Assembly (NCBI RefSeq): GCF_000499205.1
Contig: NZ_AWUK01000030.1
Span: forward strand, 186,001 to 250,000
Reading direction: 5' to 3'
Length of the DNA stretch: 64,000 nucleotides
Source of the DNA: Paenibacillus sp. MAEPY2
GTDB taxonomy: Bacteria > Bacillota > Bacilli > Paenibacillales > Paenibacillaceae
Translations under genes and position numbers: made by a program
Shown here: positions 35,922-45,109 of the stretch, piece after piece
Layout: the number at the start of each line of letters is the position of its first letter
Position numbering within the stretch: the first letter of the stretch is position 1
The notes under the pieces: model-generated
Seen by the model: the letters and a program-made list of their open reading frames with translations, nothing else
What the model was told of the DNA's origin: nothing
The model's database searches: none

Positions 35922-36500
35922 TTAAGACTTAATGCCTTCAAACAAGGAAATCAACGCACGCAGCACGAATTCAGTATCTAACGGTTGGCCAGTCACCAGC
36001 ATGCGGTAGAACATCGCTCCATAGACGAGGTCTATGCACAGTCCGATGTCACAATCCTTTTTCAACTCTCCCCGTTCTACACCTTTTTCAAAAATTCCCC
36101 ACGCTTCGCGCCGACGAGGCTGAATGTATCTGGTTCGGTATTCTTCTGCAAGCCCTGGATCAGACTGTCCCTCTCCGACAATCTGTGTGATCACTTTCCC
36201 TTCCCGGCTGATCAAAAAATCAACCAGATTGCTCGCATGAATGCGCACATCCTCAAATACCGATCCTGTATCCGGTACAGGCAATCTTGCCGTTGCCGCA
36301 GACATGTACCCATCCATAATGACAGCACCTTTGTTAGGCCACCATTTATATATTGTTGCTTTGCTCACCTTAGCACGTTCAGCAATTTTTTCGATTGTAA
36401 CCGCACCGAAGCCGTGTTCCAGTAATAATTCATAGGAAGCTGCAAGAATCGCATTCTGGGTTTCCACATTGCGGGGACGCCCTCTTTTGGCAGTCATCAT
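35922..36500 (-). CDS. TetR/AcrR-family repressor
   Basis: The 192-aa protein has an N-terminal TetR HTH (TIEKIAERAKVSKATIYKWWPNK, near residues 34-56) and a C-terminal ligand/dimer domain. It is divergent from an MFS transporter gene. Two inverted repeats with an AACGNNNCGTT core lie in the space between them. The start at ATG 36500 follows AAGGAGGG. It most likely represses itself and the transporter until an effector binds. Confidence 0.9.
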   Translation of the reverse strand: MMTAKRGRPRNVETQNAILAASYELLLEHGFGAVTIEKIAERAKVSKATIYKWWPNKGAVIMDGYMSAATARLPVPDTGSVFEDVRIHASNLVDFLISREGKVITQIVGEGQSDPGLAEEYRTRYIQPRRREAWGIFEKGVERGELKKDCDIGLCIDLVYGAMFYRMLVTGQPLDTEFVLRALISLFEGIKS

Positions 36501-36541
36501 AAGCCCTCCTTGGCATAACAAAACCATCTGTGTTTCATAAA

Positions 36542-36552
36542 AACGATACGTT
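36542..36552. promoter_or_regulatory. Candidate TetR operator 1
   Basis: AACG-ATA-CGTT is a perfect inverted repeat 42 bp upstream of the TetR start. Its core is shared with operator 2. Confidence 0.55.
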
Positions 36553-36674
36553 CATTATACTAAATCACAGATAAATTAAACAATTTCAAGCTCACTTTAC
36601 TTTGATAATATAAAAAAAATGTCTGCGCCTATTTACAATACTGAACGTCTAGTATATTATATGTTTGTGATTAG

Positions 36675-36689
36675 TAAACGCATCGTTTA
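36675..36689. promoter_or_regulatory. Candidate TetR operator 2
   Basis: TAAACG-CAT-CGTTTA is a perfect inverted repeat just downstream of a TATATT-type -10 that could serve the MFS gene. Confidence 0.6.
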
Positions 36690-36759
36690 GTAATTAACAT
36701 TTTGAATATACGTATACATTAATGAAAATGAATTTAAGAACATGTGGAGGTTGATGATT

Positions 36760-37965
36760 ATGCATATGCCAAACGAAGTGAAGGCTAACCCGGTTCCAAG
36801 CTGGTTGATTTTACTTTTGGCTGCGGCGTGCGGGCTAGTTGCTGCAAACCTGTATTATGCTCAGACCGTCGTAGGACCAATCAGCGTTACAACAGGGCTT
36901 TCCTCTGCTGCTGCTGGATTGATTGTGACGTTAACACAGATCGGTTATGTCATTGGGCTGCTGTTTATCGTACCGCTTAGTGATATTGTGGAGAATAAAC
37001 GACTGGTCACTTTTTTCCTCATCATATTGGTCGTTGGGTTGATCGCCGCCTCCTTCTCTTCCCATGCCGTATTATTTCTGATTGCTTCTCTCGTTATCGG
37101 TATCAGCTCAGTCGTTGCACAAATTCTGGTCCCTTATGCCACCTACCTCACTTCGGAGGAGCAGCGCGGACGGGTCGTCGGAAATGTGATGAGTGGTCTG
37201 CTGCTGGGCATCATGCTGGCTCGACCTGTCGCAAGTTTTATTACGAGCCTGCTCGGGTGGCAAGCGGTCTTTGTCTTCTCCGCAATCATTATCGTTTTGC
37301 TGACACTGCTTCTGTCCCGTGCGCTTCCTGCACGTCAGCCACAACCTGCGATGAAGTACGGACAATTAATCCTGTCATTAGGTACCCTGCTCAAAACATT
37401 TCCCTTGCTCCGCCGCCGAGCCCTCTATCAAGCCAGTTTGTTTGGCGCCTTCAGCCTGTTCTGGACTACAGTTCCTTTACAGCTCGCCAATGAATATGGC
37501 ATGTCCCAGCAGGGAATTGCCTGGTTTGCACTGGCTGGTGTTGGGGGTGCTATCGCAGCACCTATTGCCGGAAGATGGGCGGATAAAGGGTTAACCCGCA
37601 TATTAACCGGAGTCGCCATGATCATCGCGGTTGCATCTTTTGGGCTTGCCTATCTGTTCCAGGGCCACTCTACCGCTACCCTTATTCTGCTTGTGATCGT
37701 TGCCATCACGTTGGATATGGCAGTCTCGGGCAATCTGGTGCTGGGACAGCGCATCATCTATTCATTGAGTGAAGCAAGAGGACGGGTAAACGGGATCTTC
37801 ATGTCGATCTTTTTTGTAGGGGGAGCGATTGGATCATCTCTTGGCAGCTGGTCGTATGCACACGGGGGTTGGAGTCTCACCACATTGATTGGTCTGATCA
37901 TGCCTCTGCTGGCACTCGGATATTATTTAACGGAAAAGAAAGCTACCGTCGTCAGCACCTCATAA
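36760..37965 (+). CDS. MFS efflux transporter
   Basis: The 401-aa protein has twelve membrane helices. The loop between helices 2 and 3 carries PLSDIVENKRL, a degenerate form of the MFS GxxxD-R-G-R motif, and AGRWADKGLTR lies after helix 8. The short N-terminus and AANLYYAQTVVGPIS are typical of drug-H+ antiporter relatives. I use ATG 36760 with GGAGG 9 nt upstream. Control by the divergent TetR protein is indicated by the operators between them. The substrate is unknown. Confidence 0.9.
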   Translation: MHMPNEVKANPVPSWLILLLAAACGLVAANLYYAQTVVGPISVTTGLSSAAAGLIVTLTQIGYVIGLLFIVPLSDIVENKRLVTFFLIILVVGLIAASFSSHAVLFLIASLVIGISSVVAQILVPYATYLTSEEQRGRVVGNVMSGLLLGIMLARPVASFITSLLGWQAVFVFSAIIIVLLTLLLSRALPARQPQPAMKYGQLILSLGTLLKTFPLLRRRALYQASLFGAFSLFWTTVPLQLANEYGMSQQGIAWFALAGVGGAIAAPIAGRWADKGLTRILTGVAMIIAVASFGLAYLFQGHSTATLILLVIVAITLDMAVSGNLVLGQRIIYSLSEARGRVNGIFMSIFFVGGAIGSSLGSWSYAHGGWSLTTLIGLIMPLLALGYYLTEKKATVVSTS

Positions 37966-37985
37966 CCTTCCTTCCACACGTAAAC

Positions 37986-38026
37986 AAAGGGCAGAGCGAT
38001 CTTTAGGATCAGCTTCTGCCCTTTTT
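37986..38026. terminator. Terminator between the MFS and old yellow enzyme genes
   Basis: AAAGGGCAGA pairs with TCTGCCCTTT, followed by TT on the plus strand. Confidence 0.85.
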
Positions 38027-38085
38027 CTTCAGCATCTTGCATCATTCGATTCAACTCGTTTCTGAGTATTTCGACGCTTATATGC

Positions 38086-39138
38086 TCACACCAAAACAGA
38101 CAGATGTGCATTGGCATCGTACTCGACCAGCTGCTGCCCCGTGCGCAATTTTTGTACCAGATCGGGATTGGCGATAAACGGTCTGCCGAACGCTGCCAAA
38201 TCAATACTCCGATCTTGCACAGCCTGCTCTGCTGTTATTGCCTCAAGATCCCCTACGCCAATGATGATGCCTTCCCACTGCTCCCGAATCGCCTCATGGA
38301 AATTCTGTTCCCCAGTCCAGACTGTGGTGTATCGATCTGTTGAAGGATGCAAGATTGTAATGCCTGTCTCGTGGAACAAATTCAGATAGGCGTTCAGCAC
38401 GCCAGCCTTGTCTGCCCAGACATAGGAAGGGTCATCATCTTTTTTCTCGGAAAATCGTACCGATATGCGATCCGCGCTGATTTCTTGTTGGACTGCAATG
38501 ATAATTTCCTTCAGAAAACGCAGTCGTCCCTGGATATCGCCTCCGTATTGGTCTGTTCTGTGGTTCGTCTTCTCATTAATAAACTGGTCGATCAGATAAC
38601 CATGTGCTGCATGCAGCTCAATTCCGTCGAATCCAGCCAGTACCGCATTGCGGGCAGCCGTTTGAAATTGTTGAATGGTATCCCGGATATCCTGCACACT
38701 CATAGCTTGAGGTATCTGGTATGGCTTATGCAATTTATGGACTCTTCCTTGAGCCGGAATGCTTGAAGGTGCCTGCGGCGGAGTACCGATCAGATCTGAG
38801 TGAGACAGTCTGCCCACATGCCACAGCTGAGCGATGATGGTCCCTCCGTGTTTATGGACGGCATTCGTTACTTTCTTCCATGAAGCGGTCTGTTCAGCCG
38901 TATATAATCCGGGGATACCATAGGTTCCTTTGCCTGCCAACGAGGGATTAATGCCCTCTGTAATGATCAGTCCCACACCATCCCGGGCACGTCGCTCGTA
39001 ATACGCCACCATCTCTTCCGTCACGGTTCCATCCTGATCATTAGCAAATCCTCGGGTAAGGGGTGCCATCACCAGTCTGTTTCTCAAATGCCATTCGTTT
39101 ATCGTCACCGGGCTCAGTAATGTAGACATAGTATTCAT
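38086..39138 (-). CDS. Alkene reductase, old yellow enzyme family (NemA-like)
   Basis: The 350-aa FMN protein reduces activated C=C bonds with NAD(P)H. Family landmarks: LRNRLVMAPLTRGFAND near the N-terminus, GLIITEGINPS, IIAQLWHVGR, and ELHAAHGYLIDQFINEKTN with FMN/substrate-contacting residues; AAFGRPFIANPDLVQK closes the barrel. I use ATG 39138 with GAAGGAG upstream. It is divergent from a LysR regulator with a perfect palindrome in between, so it is likely induced by that regulator in response to an electrophile. Confidence 0.9.
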   Translation of the reverse strand: MNTMSTLLSPVTINEWHLRNRLVMAPLTRGFANDQDGTVTEEMVAYYERRARDGVGLIITEGINPSLAGKGTYGIPGLYTAEQTASWKKVTNAVHKHGGTIIAQLWHVGRLSHSDLIGTPPQAPSSIPAQGRVHKLHKPYQIPQAMSVQDIRDTIQQFQTAARNAVLAGFDGIELHAAHGYLIDQFINEKTNHRTDQYGGDIQGRLRFLKEIIIAVQQEISADRISVRFSEKKDDDPSYVWADKAGVLNAYLNLFHETGITILHPSTDRYTTVWTGEQNFHEAIREQWEGIIIGVGDLEAITAEQAVQDRSIDLAAFGRPFIANPDLVQKLRTGQQLVEYDANAHLSVLV

Positions 39139-39257
39139 CACAACTCCTTCTCCATTGTCAGCATTTTGCATGATTCCATTGCTCTGTAAAATGCGCTGTT
39201 GATAACGATATTGTAAGCCGGCATATATATATCGTAAAATGATTGAAATATATAGAT

Positions 39258-39276
39258 GTATCTCTCATAGAGATAC
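39258..39276. promoter_or_regulatory. Candidate LysR operator
   Basis: GTATCTCT-CAT-AGAGATAC is a perfect 19-bp palindrome with the T-N11-A pattern of LysR sites. It lies in the divergent promoter region between the old yellow enzyme and LysR genes. Confidence 0.6.
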
Positions 39277-39333
39277 CTAACATCTCATTACAACTCTTAT
39301 ACAGAGTGAACCATATAACAGGAGGCCAGAGCC

Positions 39334-40197
39334 ATGGAACTCTCGGATATCGATATTATTCTCGCAGTGGCACGGTCCGGCAAAATCTCACAGGCTGCCA
39401 AAGAACTGAATTACGCTCAATCCAATGTCACCACACGCATCAAAAAGCTGGAACAGGAATATCAGGTGCAGTTGTTCAACCGTTTCCCCAAAGGAGTGGT
39501 GCTGACTTCCAAAGGAGAACAGTTTGTCCAATATGCGACACGCATTCGAGACCTGTTAAACGATCTGGAGCAGGAAATGACTGATCCGGGAGAACCTTCG
39601 GGTACACTAAAAATCGGGATTGTAGAGACGGCGGCATCCAGCCGGTTTATGGAGATTCTCAATGAATACCAAGTGACATATCCCGAAGTCTCCATATCAC
39701 TTGTTAATGCCACTTCACCCAAAGTGCTGCGCAAGAAAATACAGGAGTATGAGATTGATGGTGCTTTTATCAGTGGTGCTTGTGTGAAAGAGGGTTTGAA
39801 GGTGGAATATGAAATGCAGGACACAGTGCATATCATCTCCAAACGGATGGACGTACCACCCGAAAGCCTGTGTCAGGTTTCGTGGGTTGTTTTCCCAAAA
39901 GGCTGCCCATACCGTGAAATTACGGAGGAATTTTTGCAGGAAGAAGGTTTGTCTGCTCGCAATATGATTGAAGTCAGCACGATGGATAACTTGCTTAGCT
40001 GTGTGGAGTCAGGAGTTGCTTTTACCATTATGCCTTGCAGCGTTATTCACAAGAAACCGGATGAGTTCTCCGTATATGATCTGGTCGAACGATTCACACA
40101 TACTACAACGACCTTTGTCCGTGGTGAAGATCGATATGTCAGCAGCGCGCTGGACCGATTTGTGAAGCTGCTTAACCAGAAGTGCATTACATTTTGA
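39334..40197 (+). CDS. LysR-family transcription regulator
   Basis: The 287-aa protein has the LysR winged HTH at residues 3-60 (KISQAAKELNYAQSNVTTRIKKLE) and a periplasmic-binding-like effector domain. It is divergent from the alkene reductase gene. CytR-like ligand residues cannot be named. ACAGGAGG precedes the ATG. A terminator follows. Confidence 0.9.
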   Translation: MELSDIDIILAVARSGKISQAAKELNYAQSNVTTRIKKLEQEYQVQLFNRFPKGVVLTSKGEQFVQYATRIRDLLNDLEQEMTDPGEPSGTLKIGIVETAASSRFMEILNEYQVTYPEVSISLVNATSPKVLRKKIQEYEIDGAFISGACVKEGLKVEYEMQDTVHIISKRMDVPPESLCQVSWVVFPKGCPYREITEEFLQEEGLSARNMIEVSTMDNLLSCVESGVAFTIMPCSVIHKKPDEFSVYDLVERFTHTTTTFVRGEDRYVSSALDRFVKLLNQKCITF

Positions 40198-40260
40198 AAT
40201 AAAATTTCGATTTTCCCTGTATCTGCTCATCGCTTATGTAGGGCCGGAGAACACAAAAAG

Positions 40261-40288
40261 AGAGATGCGATCTTTCGCATCTCTTCTT
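40261..40288. terminator. Terminator hairpin after the LysR gene
   Basis: GAGATGCGA and TCGCATCTC form a perfect stem followed by TTCTT. It may serve the convergent 58-aa gene as well. Confidence 0.8.
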
Positions 40289-40298
40289 CTGGTATTAT

Positions 40299-40475
40299 CT
40301 ATAAAGGCTTTTTCTTACTTTTCACTAAAATGAACAGCAGGGATAGGAAAAACAGAAACTCTGAAATACTGACCAACAACCTCATGCCTTCCCCTAAATC
40401 CTTTAATCCAAATAGAATATGGATCAGCGAAATCATTCCCGTAATTACAGCGACCACTACAGCCAAAACCAGCAT
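40299..40475 (-). CDS. 58-aa two-helix membrane protein
   Basis: ATG 40475 has GAGGGG 8 nt upstream. The product has two hydrophobic helices (MLVLAVVVAVITGMISLIHI and the region near residues 37-51) joined by GLKDLGEGMR and ends VKSKKKPL, so both ends are predicted on the cytoplasmic side. I do not recognise a family. It is likely a real small gene given the ribosome site, clean hydrophobic pattern and convergent terminator. Confidence 0.6.
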   Translation of the reverse strand: MLVLAVVVAVITGMISLIHILFGLKDLGEGMRLLVSISEFLFFLSLLFILVKSKKKPL

Positions 40476-40597
40476 GCATTAATCCCCTCAAATTTATTTT
40501 AAATTATAATACTACCAAACTATTCCTTTAAATTACAAATAATGATAGATTAAGAGAAGTGTGATATGGATATACATTCCAAAGGAGGATATTAATA

Positions 40598-41209
40598 TTG
40601 AGTAAATCTATTGTTCTACGTTGTGTCTTAACCTGTCTGTTCTTCCTTAGCTCGTTGTCTTTGCTGTCCATCCCTGCCGGTGCGGAGCAATCAGCGGCTG
40701 CCAATGGGCGCAATCCGATTGTTCTTGTACACGGTATTGGAGGCGCTGGATTTAACTTTGCCAGCATCGAAAGAGCGCTAATAAACGAAGGCTATTCCCG
40801 AAGTGACCTGTACGCCATCGATTTTCTGGACAAGTCGGGAAACAATGTCACCAATTCACGTCAGTTATCCGCCTATATTGATGATGTCCTGCGGAAGACC
40901 GGCGCCAGCCAGGTTGATATCATTGCCCATAGCATGGGCGGAGCCAACACCCTGTATTATATCAACAACCTCGGTGGTGGTAAAAATATAGGCAAAGTCG
41001 TTACGCTCGGTTCTCCCAATCGGCTTGTAGCCCGTTCCGCTCCAAACGGTATTGATTATACCTCCATCTACAGTACGTCGGACTTTGTTGTAAATAATAC
41101 GTTATCTCCTCTGAACGGGGCGAACAATATTCGCATTTTCGGGGTAACCCATATCGGCCTGTTGACTGACCGTGGTGTTCAAAGCCATATCATGAACGCT
41201 TTAAAGTAA
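40598..41209 (+). CDS. Secreted lipase/esterase of the LipA/EstA family (family I.4)
   Basis: The 203-aa precursor has a signal peptide (about 1-29, ending AGA) and a minimal alpha/beta hydrolase. The oxyanion segment VLVHGIGG is at 43-50. Catalytic residues are Ser112 in AHSMGG (the Ala-for-Gly variant typical of Bacillus small lipases), Asp162 in TSDFVV and His185 in VTHIGLL; the Asp-His spacing equals that of Bacillus subtilis LipA. It starts at TTG 40598 behind AAAGGAGG. It should hydrolyse short or medium acyl esters outside the cell. Confidence 0.93.
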   Translation: MSKSIVLRCVLTCLFFLSSLSLLSIPAGAEQSAAANGRNPIVLVHGIGGAGFNFASIERALINEGYSRSDLYAIDFLDKSGNNVTNSRQLSAYIDDVLRKTGASQVDIIAHSMGGANTLYYINNLGGGKNIGKVVTLGSPNRLVARSAPNGIDYTSIYSTSDFVVNNTLSPLNGANNIRIFGVTHIGLLTDRGVQSHIMNALK

Positions 41210-41224
41210 AAACAAAATATAAAG

Positions 41225-41258
41225 AAGGCGGGTATCCATACGGAAACCCGCCTTTTAT
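41225..41258 (+). terminator. Rho-independent terminator
   Basis: AAGGCGGGT pairs with ACCCGCCTT, followed by TTATTT. Confidence 0.85.
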
Positions 41259-41335
41259 TTGTACTTTCACTTTATCTGTGCTTTTCTCGGAGCACTCGGC
41301 AGTAAGGTTCAGGAGACGTTAGCATGCTCTTATTC

Positions 41336-41435
41336 TAAGGAACACAGAAAGTCTTATTTAGTCCCCAAGCCCTCTTTTTTAATCGTAAAGAACACCAGAC
41401 GCGTTATTTCCTGGAATCTCTTAAAGAAAAGCTAA
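41336..41435 (+). repeat. Degenerate half copy of repeat family A
   Basis: TAAGGAACACAGAAAG at 41336 and TAAAGAACACCAGACG at 41386 are again 50 nt apart, and each is followed by TTATTT. The inverted half is reduced to GGAATCTCTTA. It lies between convergent genes. Confidence 0.5.
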
Positions 41436-41460
41436 AAACAGCTTCAAAATTCGATAAAAT

Positions 41461-42567
41461 TTACCCGCGCAGTCTCCGGGAACTTAGGGCGTGATGACCA
41501 TTTTGCAGGAACGTGCTGCGTGTATTCTTCATCAGTTCAATCCGGCGTTCAGCCAGACGATCTGCGGCAATATACGTTGCGATGCCTTCGGTCCGTGACG
41601 TGTCGAAGATTTTCTCCAGATTATTGTAAATCTCCCCAACCTTGCTATACGCTCGATCCGCGTTATAGCCGTTCAACTCGTCCGCAATATTGATTACGCC
41701 GCCTGCATTTATCACGTAGTCTGGTGCGTATACAATCCCCATCTCATGCAGCTTGTCACCATGACGCGGCTCCAGCAGCTGATTGTTGGCACAGCCTGCC
41801 ACAACCTTGGCCTTGAGCTGTTTCAACGTATCATCATTAATTGTCCCGCCCAAGGCACACGGAGCATAAATATCACAATCCACTCCAGTAATGTCGGCAG
41901 GGTCTACCGCCTTAGCACCGAATTGATCCACAGCCTGCTTCACGGAGTCCTTACGGATATCGGTCACAATCAGATGCGCACCTTCTTCGTACAAATGTTT
42001 GCACAGACGCATCGCCACGTTGCCCACACCTTGTACAGCCACGGTTTTGCCTTCCAGCAGATCTGTGCCGAAGGCTTCCTTCGCCGCGGCCTTCATGCCC
42101 TGATATACACCCCATGCTGTTGCCGGGGAAGGATTACCGGAGGAGCCGTAGCTTGGCGATATGCCTGTAACATAGTCGGTCTCCTGATAGATCAGATTCA
42201 TATCTTCCTCAGTTGTTCCCACATCCTCTGCGGTGACATAACGTCCGTTCAGTCCCTGAATGTATCGGCCAAAGGCCCGGAACATCGCTTCATTTTTGTC
42301 ACGGCGCGGATCTCCGATTATTACGGCTTTGCCTCCGCCCAGATTCAGTCCGGATACCGCATGTTTATATGTCATTCCCCGCGCAAGGCGCAAGGCATCT
42401 TCAATGGCAGCTTCCTCCGAAGCATAGGTCCACATCCGTGTGCCTCCCAGCGCAGGACCGAGTGTTGTATCGTGAATAGCAATAATTGCTTTTAATCCAG
42501 AGGCTCTATCCTGGCACAGTACCAGTTCCTCATAATCGTGATGTTCCATTGCTTCAAACCAGTTCAT
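41461..42567 (-). CDS. bcd: Leucine (branched-chain amino acid) dehydrogenase
   Basis: The 368-aa Glu/Leu/Phe/Val dehydrogenase interconverts branched-chain amino acids and 2-oxo acids with NAD+. GPALGGTRMW and GGGKAVI (catalytic Lys region) lie in the first domain. The Rossmann motif VQGVGNVAMRL is near residue 180. APDYVINAGGVINIADE is typical of LeuDH. In Bacilli this enzyme supplies branched-chain fatty acid precursors. It is monocistronic here. Confidence 0.92.
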   Translation of the reverse strand: MNWFEAMEHHDYEELVLCQDRASGLKAIIAIHDTTLGPALGGTRMWTYASEEAAIEDALRLARGMTYKHAVSGLNLGGGKAVIIGDPRRDKNEAMFRAFGRYIQGLNGRYVTAEDVGTTEEDMNLIYQETDYVTGISPSYGSSGNPSPATAWGVYQGMKAAAKEAFGTDLLEGKTVAVQGVGNVAMRLCKHLYEEGAHLIVTDIRKDSVKQAVDQFGAKAVDPADITGVDCDIYAPCALGGTINDDTLKQLKAKVVAGCANNQLLEPRHGDKLHEMGIVYAPDYVINAGGVINIADELNGYNADRAYSKVGEIYNNLEKIFDTSRTEGIATYIAADRLAERRIELMKNTRSTFLQNGHHALSSRRLRG

Positions 42568-42683
42568 GTGTTAACCGTCTCCTCCAACCATTTTTGCGAT
42601 CCATTCGCCTTCTTCAGTTCGTCTTCCACCCTCTATTGTACCCATGAATATCAAGTTTGTGCAAAATCACATCTGGATGTAAC

Positions 42684-42719
42684 AAAAAGACCTTTCTCCC
42701 TCCACAGGGAAAAAGGTTC
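42684..42719 (-). terminator. Terminator of the cdaS-like gene
   Basis: On the minus strand ACCTTTTTCCCT pairs with AGGGAGAAAGGT, followed by CTTTTTG. Confidence 0.8.
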
Positions 42720-42770
42720 ATATAATCCAGCTCAGCATGGCATTGTTAAAAGGGGTGTATCAACATGTAA

Positions 42771-43400
42771 TCATGACAAGGTTTCAACCACGTTAATGGG
42801 ATGCAAATCCCCACTCACGGCGAATGACGCTTGCCCGGTCTCTTCCGAGACCACCAGTACAACCGCATCCGTCAGTTCACTCAATCCGAGAGCAGCCCTG
42901 TGCCTTGTGCCAATCTTCCGTTCACGCGCAATCGCCTGTGACAAAGGCAGTACATTACCCGCAGATACAATCTGATTGCCTCGAATCAGTACAGCCCCAT
43001 CATGCAGAGGCGCACCCGGTATAAATAAAGACTCCAGCAATGCATGAGTAACCCGGGCATCGACTGCAACTCCTGAATGGATAATCGGTTCAAGCGGCAC
43101 TTCCCGTTCAATCACAATGAGAGCACCATATCTGCGATCAGACAAATGCTGTATACTGGTAGTCAGTTCGGCAAATTTCTCCGTGAAGGGTGACAGATAA
43201 CAATCCAGATAAAAGGAAGACGCAAGCACCTCGATCTGCTTGATCTCGGCCCGAATCTCCGCAAATTGGCCCAGCAAACACACACTGTCATTATCAAAGG
43301 TGGATAACGTCAGATTCATTCGCTCTGCCACACGATGAAGATCTCCTTTGAGTTTCTGTCTCATGGACGAGCTGTCGCAGTCTGCTTGCCGTTTCATCAT
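42771..43400 (-). CDS. cdaS: Diadenylate cyclase, CdaS (YojJ) type
   Basis: The 209-aa protein has an N-terminal helical region (about 10-65), as in the sporulation-specific cyclase CdaS where it is autoinhibitory. The DAC domain carries LHDGAVLI (DGA at 134-136) and GTRHRAALG (RHR at 166-168), both needed for c-di-AMP synthesis from ATP. It has no membrane helices, unlike CdaA, and no C-terminal DNA-binding part, unlike DisA. GGAGG is 6 nt upstream of ATG 43400. Expression in the forespore is inferred from the family. Confidence 0.92.
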   Translation of the reverse strand: MMKRQADCDSSSMRQKLKGDLHRVAERMNLTLSTFDNDSVCLLGQFAEIRAEIKQIEVLASSFYLDCYLSPFTEKFAELTTSIQHLSDRRYGALIVIEREVPLEPIIHSGVAVDARVTHALLESLFIPGAPLHDGAVLIRGNQIVSAGNVLPLSQAIARERKIGTRHRAALGLSELTDAVVLVVSEETGQASFAVSGDLHPINVVETLS

Positions 43401-43479
43401 GGTCTACCTCCTCACCCTTGGCATCTCGCTCATCATTCATAATTACCCATACGTTTCCCTCAGCTCCGGGCATTTATGC

Positions 43480-43515
43480 AAAATAAAGCCTGTCCGCAAT
43501 GATTGCGGACAGGCT
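43480..43515 (-). terminator. Terminator of the DUF6359-like gene
   Basis: AGCCTGTCCGCAAT and ATTGCGGACAGGCT form a perfect 14-bp stem, followed on the minus strand by TTATTTT. Confidence 0.9.
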
Positions 43516-43546
43516 GATTATCCGTATATTTACCTTACTGCTTATC

Positions 43547-45109
43547 TTATTGCGCTTTACCGTACGAACCTGCCTTGAACGTTGTAGGATCATACCATTT
43601 ATATCCGGTAGCCGGTACAGCCCATGGCTCCGTTTGCGGCTCGGTGGATGAAGCTGGAGCTTCAATCGCAAGCAGACTGGTCGGTGTATCCAAGGTCAGT
43701 CCAGACACCTGAGCCAGACTCGTATAGCTTTCTTTTACAGCAAGCCATTTCACGGTATTCACAAGGAATACACCATCGTTCACTTCCTTGAAGCCGTTAT
43801 ACGTTGTTTTGGCAGCGCCTGTTTCTTCACGAAGATATTTTGGAGTGGCATCTTCAACAGGTGAGGAGTCACCAATAAATGCCGCTTTACCTGCTCCTAC
43901 CTTGGCAATCGCTGCGTAGGCTCCTTCAGCCCGTCCGCCGCCATTGTATACGCCCTGATCGACCGCGTTGCCCCATTTGGATACACCGCTAGGCACATAT
44001 ACCAGACCTTTAGCTTTGTTTGGATCAATAATAGCAAGGGTAGAACCTGCATGCATGGCTACAGCGCTCACTCCGGTTGTAATGCCGAACGACTGCGAAG
44101 GTGCAACGATATCCGTTGTATTCACGTCACCCAGTGCATTGTAGCGGAAGCGAATGCCGAAGTTGGATGCCAACCAGTCGGAGCTGGTCACGCCTTGCAT
44201 GGCTGGAGATTCGGCTTCTGCCGACGACATACCTTTGGCCGGATTCAGGAATGCACCACGGCGATAGCCGTTGAACACTTCGGAGGAATCCCAGCGGTTT
44301 TTGTTCCGGTCTGCATTATAATGATCGGCAATGAAGAAGACACTGCCACCATTCTGCACATATTGCAGCAGTGCTGCCTGCTCAGTAGCTTTGAACGGCA
44401 CGTTCGCTTCGCCGATAACGAAGACATCATAATCTTTCAATTTATTAAAGGTGATGGCTTGCTCACCAAAGGTATACGGGATGCTGCGTTCCAGCTGATC
44501 CACGGTAAAGCCTGCGTTTCGCAAACCATTCGCAAAGTCCGAAAATGCCCCATCAATAACCCAGTCCGCAGCCCCGGCTGTCTGAGCATGCGCGTTGTCG
44601 AACAATACTTTCTTCCCAGTACCATCCGGCAGCGTTGTGCCTGGATCAGGATTAGGATTCGTTGTTCCAGAGGAGAGCGCGATTGAGGTAGGATTCTTCA
44701 CCCCGGCATAGCTGTTATACGCACCCAGCGTTCCGGTTACGATTACCTTCTGCCCTACAAGATTCGGGTTGGAGGCCAGTCCATATTGCGAACGGTACGA
44801 CGCTGGAATTTGCACGTCGAGCAGCTTCGCGTTAGTCTTCTCTGTCGCTGAATCTGCAATCAGGAAGTTGAAATCATTGGCGTATGGAGATGTAAATTTG
44901 GCTGTAAGCGATCCGGTAGCATGTCCAACAATATATCCTTCCACCGTTGCTGTTGCTCCGCCACTCTGGGCAGCGATGGCCTGCGATACCGTAATTGGTG
45001 CTGCTGCCGCCTGAACAGGACCTTGCGAACCAGGTTGAAGCAGTGCTGTTGCCATCATAATAAAGATCAGGAATGCTCCGATCCAATGCTGCCATATCGC
45101 TTTCTTCAT
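43547..45109 (-). CDS. Secreted protein with N-terminal DUF6359-like OB domain
   Basis: A signal peptide ends VQAAA. Residues 35-150 form an OB-like domain: ITVSQAIAAQSGGATATVEGYIVG, then LLDVQIPASYRSQYGL and LVGQKVIVTGTLGAYN, as in DUF6359/YhcR-type nucleic-acid-associated modules. After a Pro/Asn linker, a DUF4350/GATase-like alpha-beta domain follows (KKVLFDNAHAQTAG, YDVFVIGEANVPF, QNGGSVFFIADHYNAD). The enzymatic role is unknown. Start ATG 45109 has GAGGAGAAGG upstream. Monocistronic, extracellular. Confidence 0.75.
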   Translation of the reverse strand: MKKAIWQHWIGAFLIFIMMATALLQPGSQGPVQAAAAPITVSQAIAAQSGGATATVEGYIVGHATGSLTAKFTSPYANDFNFLIADSATEKTNAKLLDVQIPASYRSQYGLASNPNLVGQKVIVTGTLGAYNSYAGVKNPTSIALSSGTTNPNPDPGTTLPDGTGKKVLFDNAHAQTAGAADWVIDGAFSDFANGLRNAGFTVDQLERSIPYTFGEQAITFNKLKDYDVFVIGEANVPFKATEQAALLQYVQNGGSVFFIADHYNADRNKNRWDSSEVFNGYRRGAFLNPAKGMSSAEAESPAMQGVTSSDWLASNFGIRFRYNALGDVNTTDIVAPSQSFGITTGVSAVAMHAGSTLAIIDPNKAKGLVYVPSGVSKWGNAVDQGVYNGGGRAEGAYAAIAKVGAGKAAFIGDSSPVEDATPKYLREETGAAKTTYNGFKEVNDGVFLVNTVKWLAVKESYTSLAQVSGLTLDTPTSLLAIEAPASSTEPQTEPWAVPATGYKWYDPTTFKAGSYGKAQ

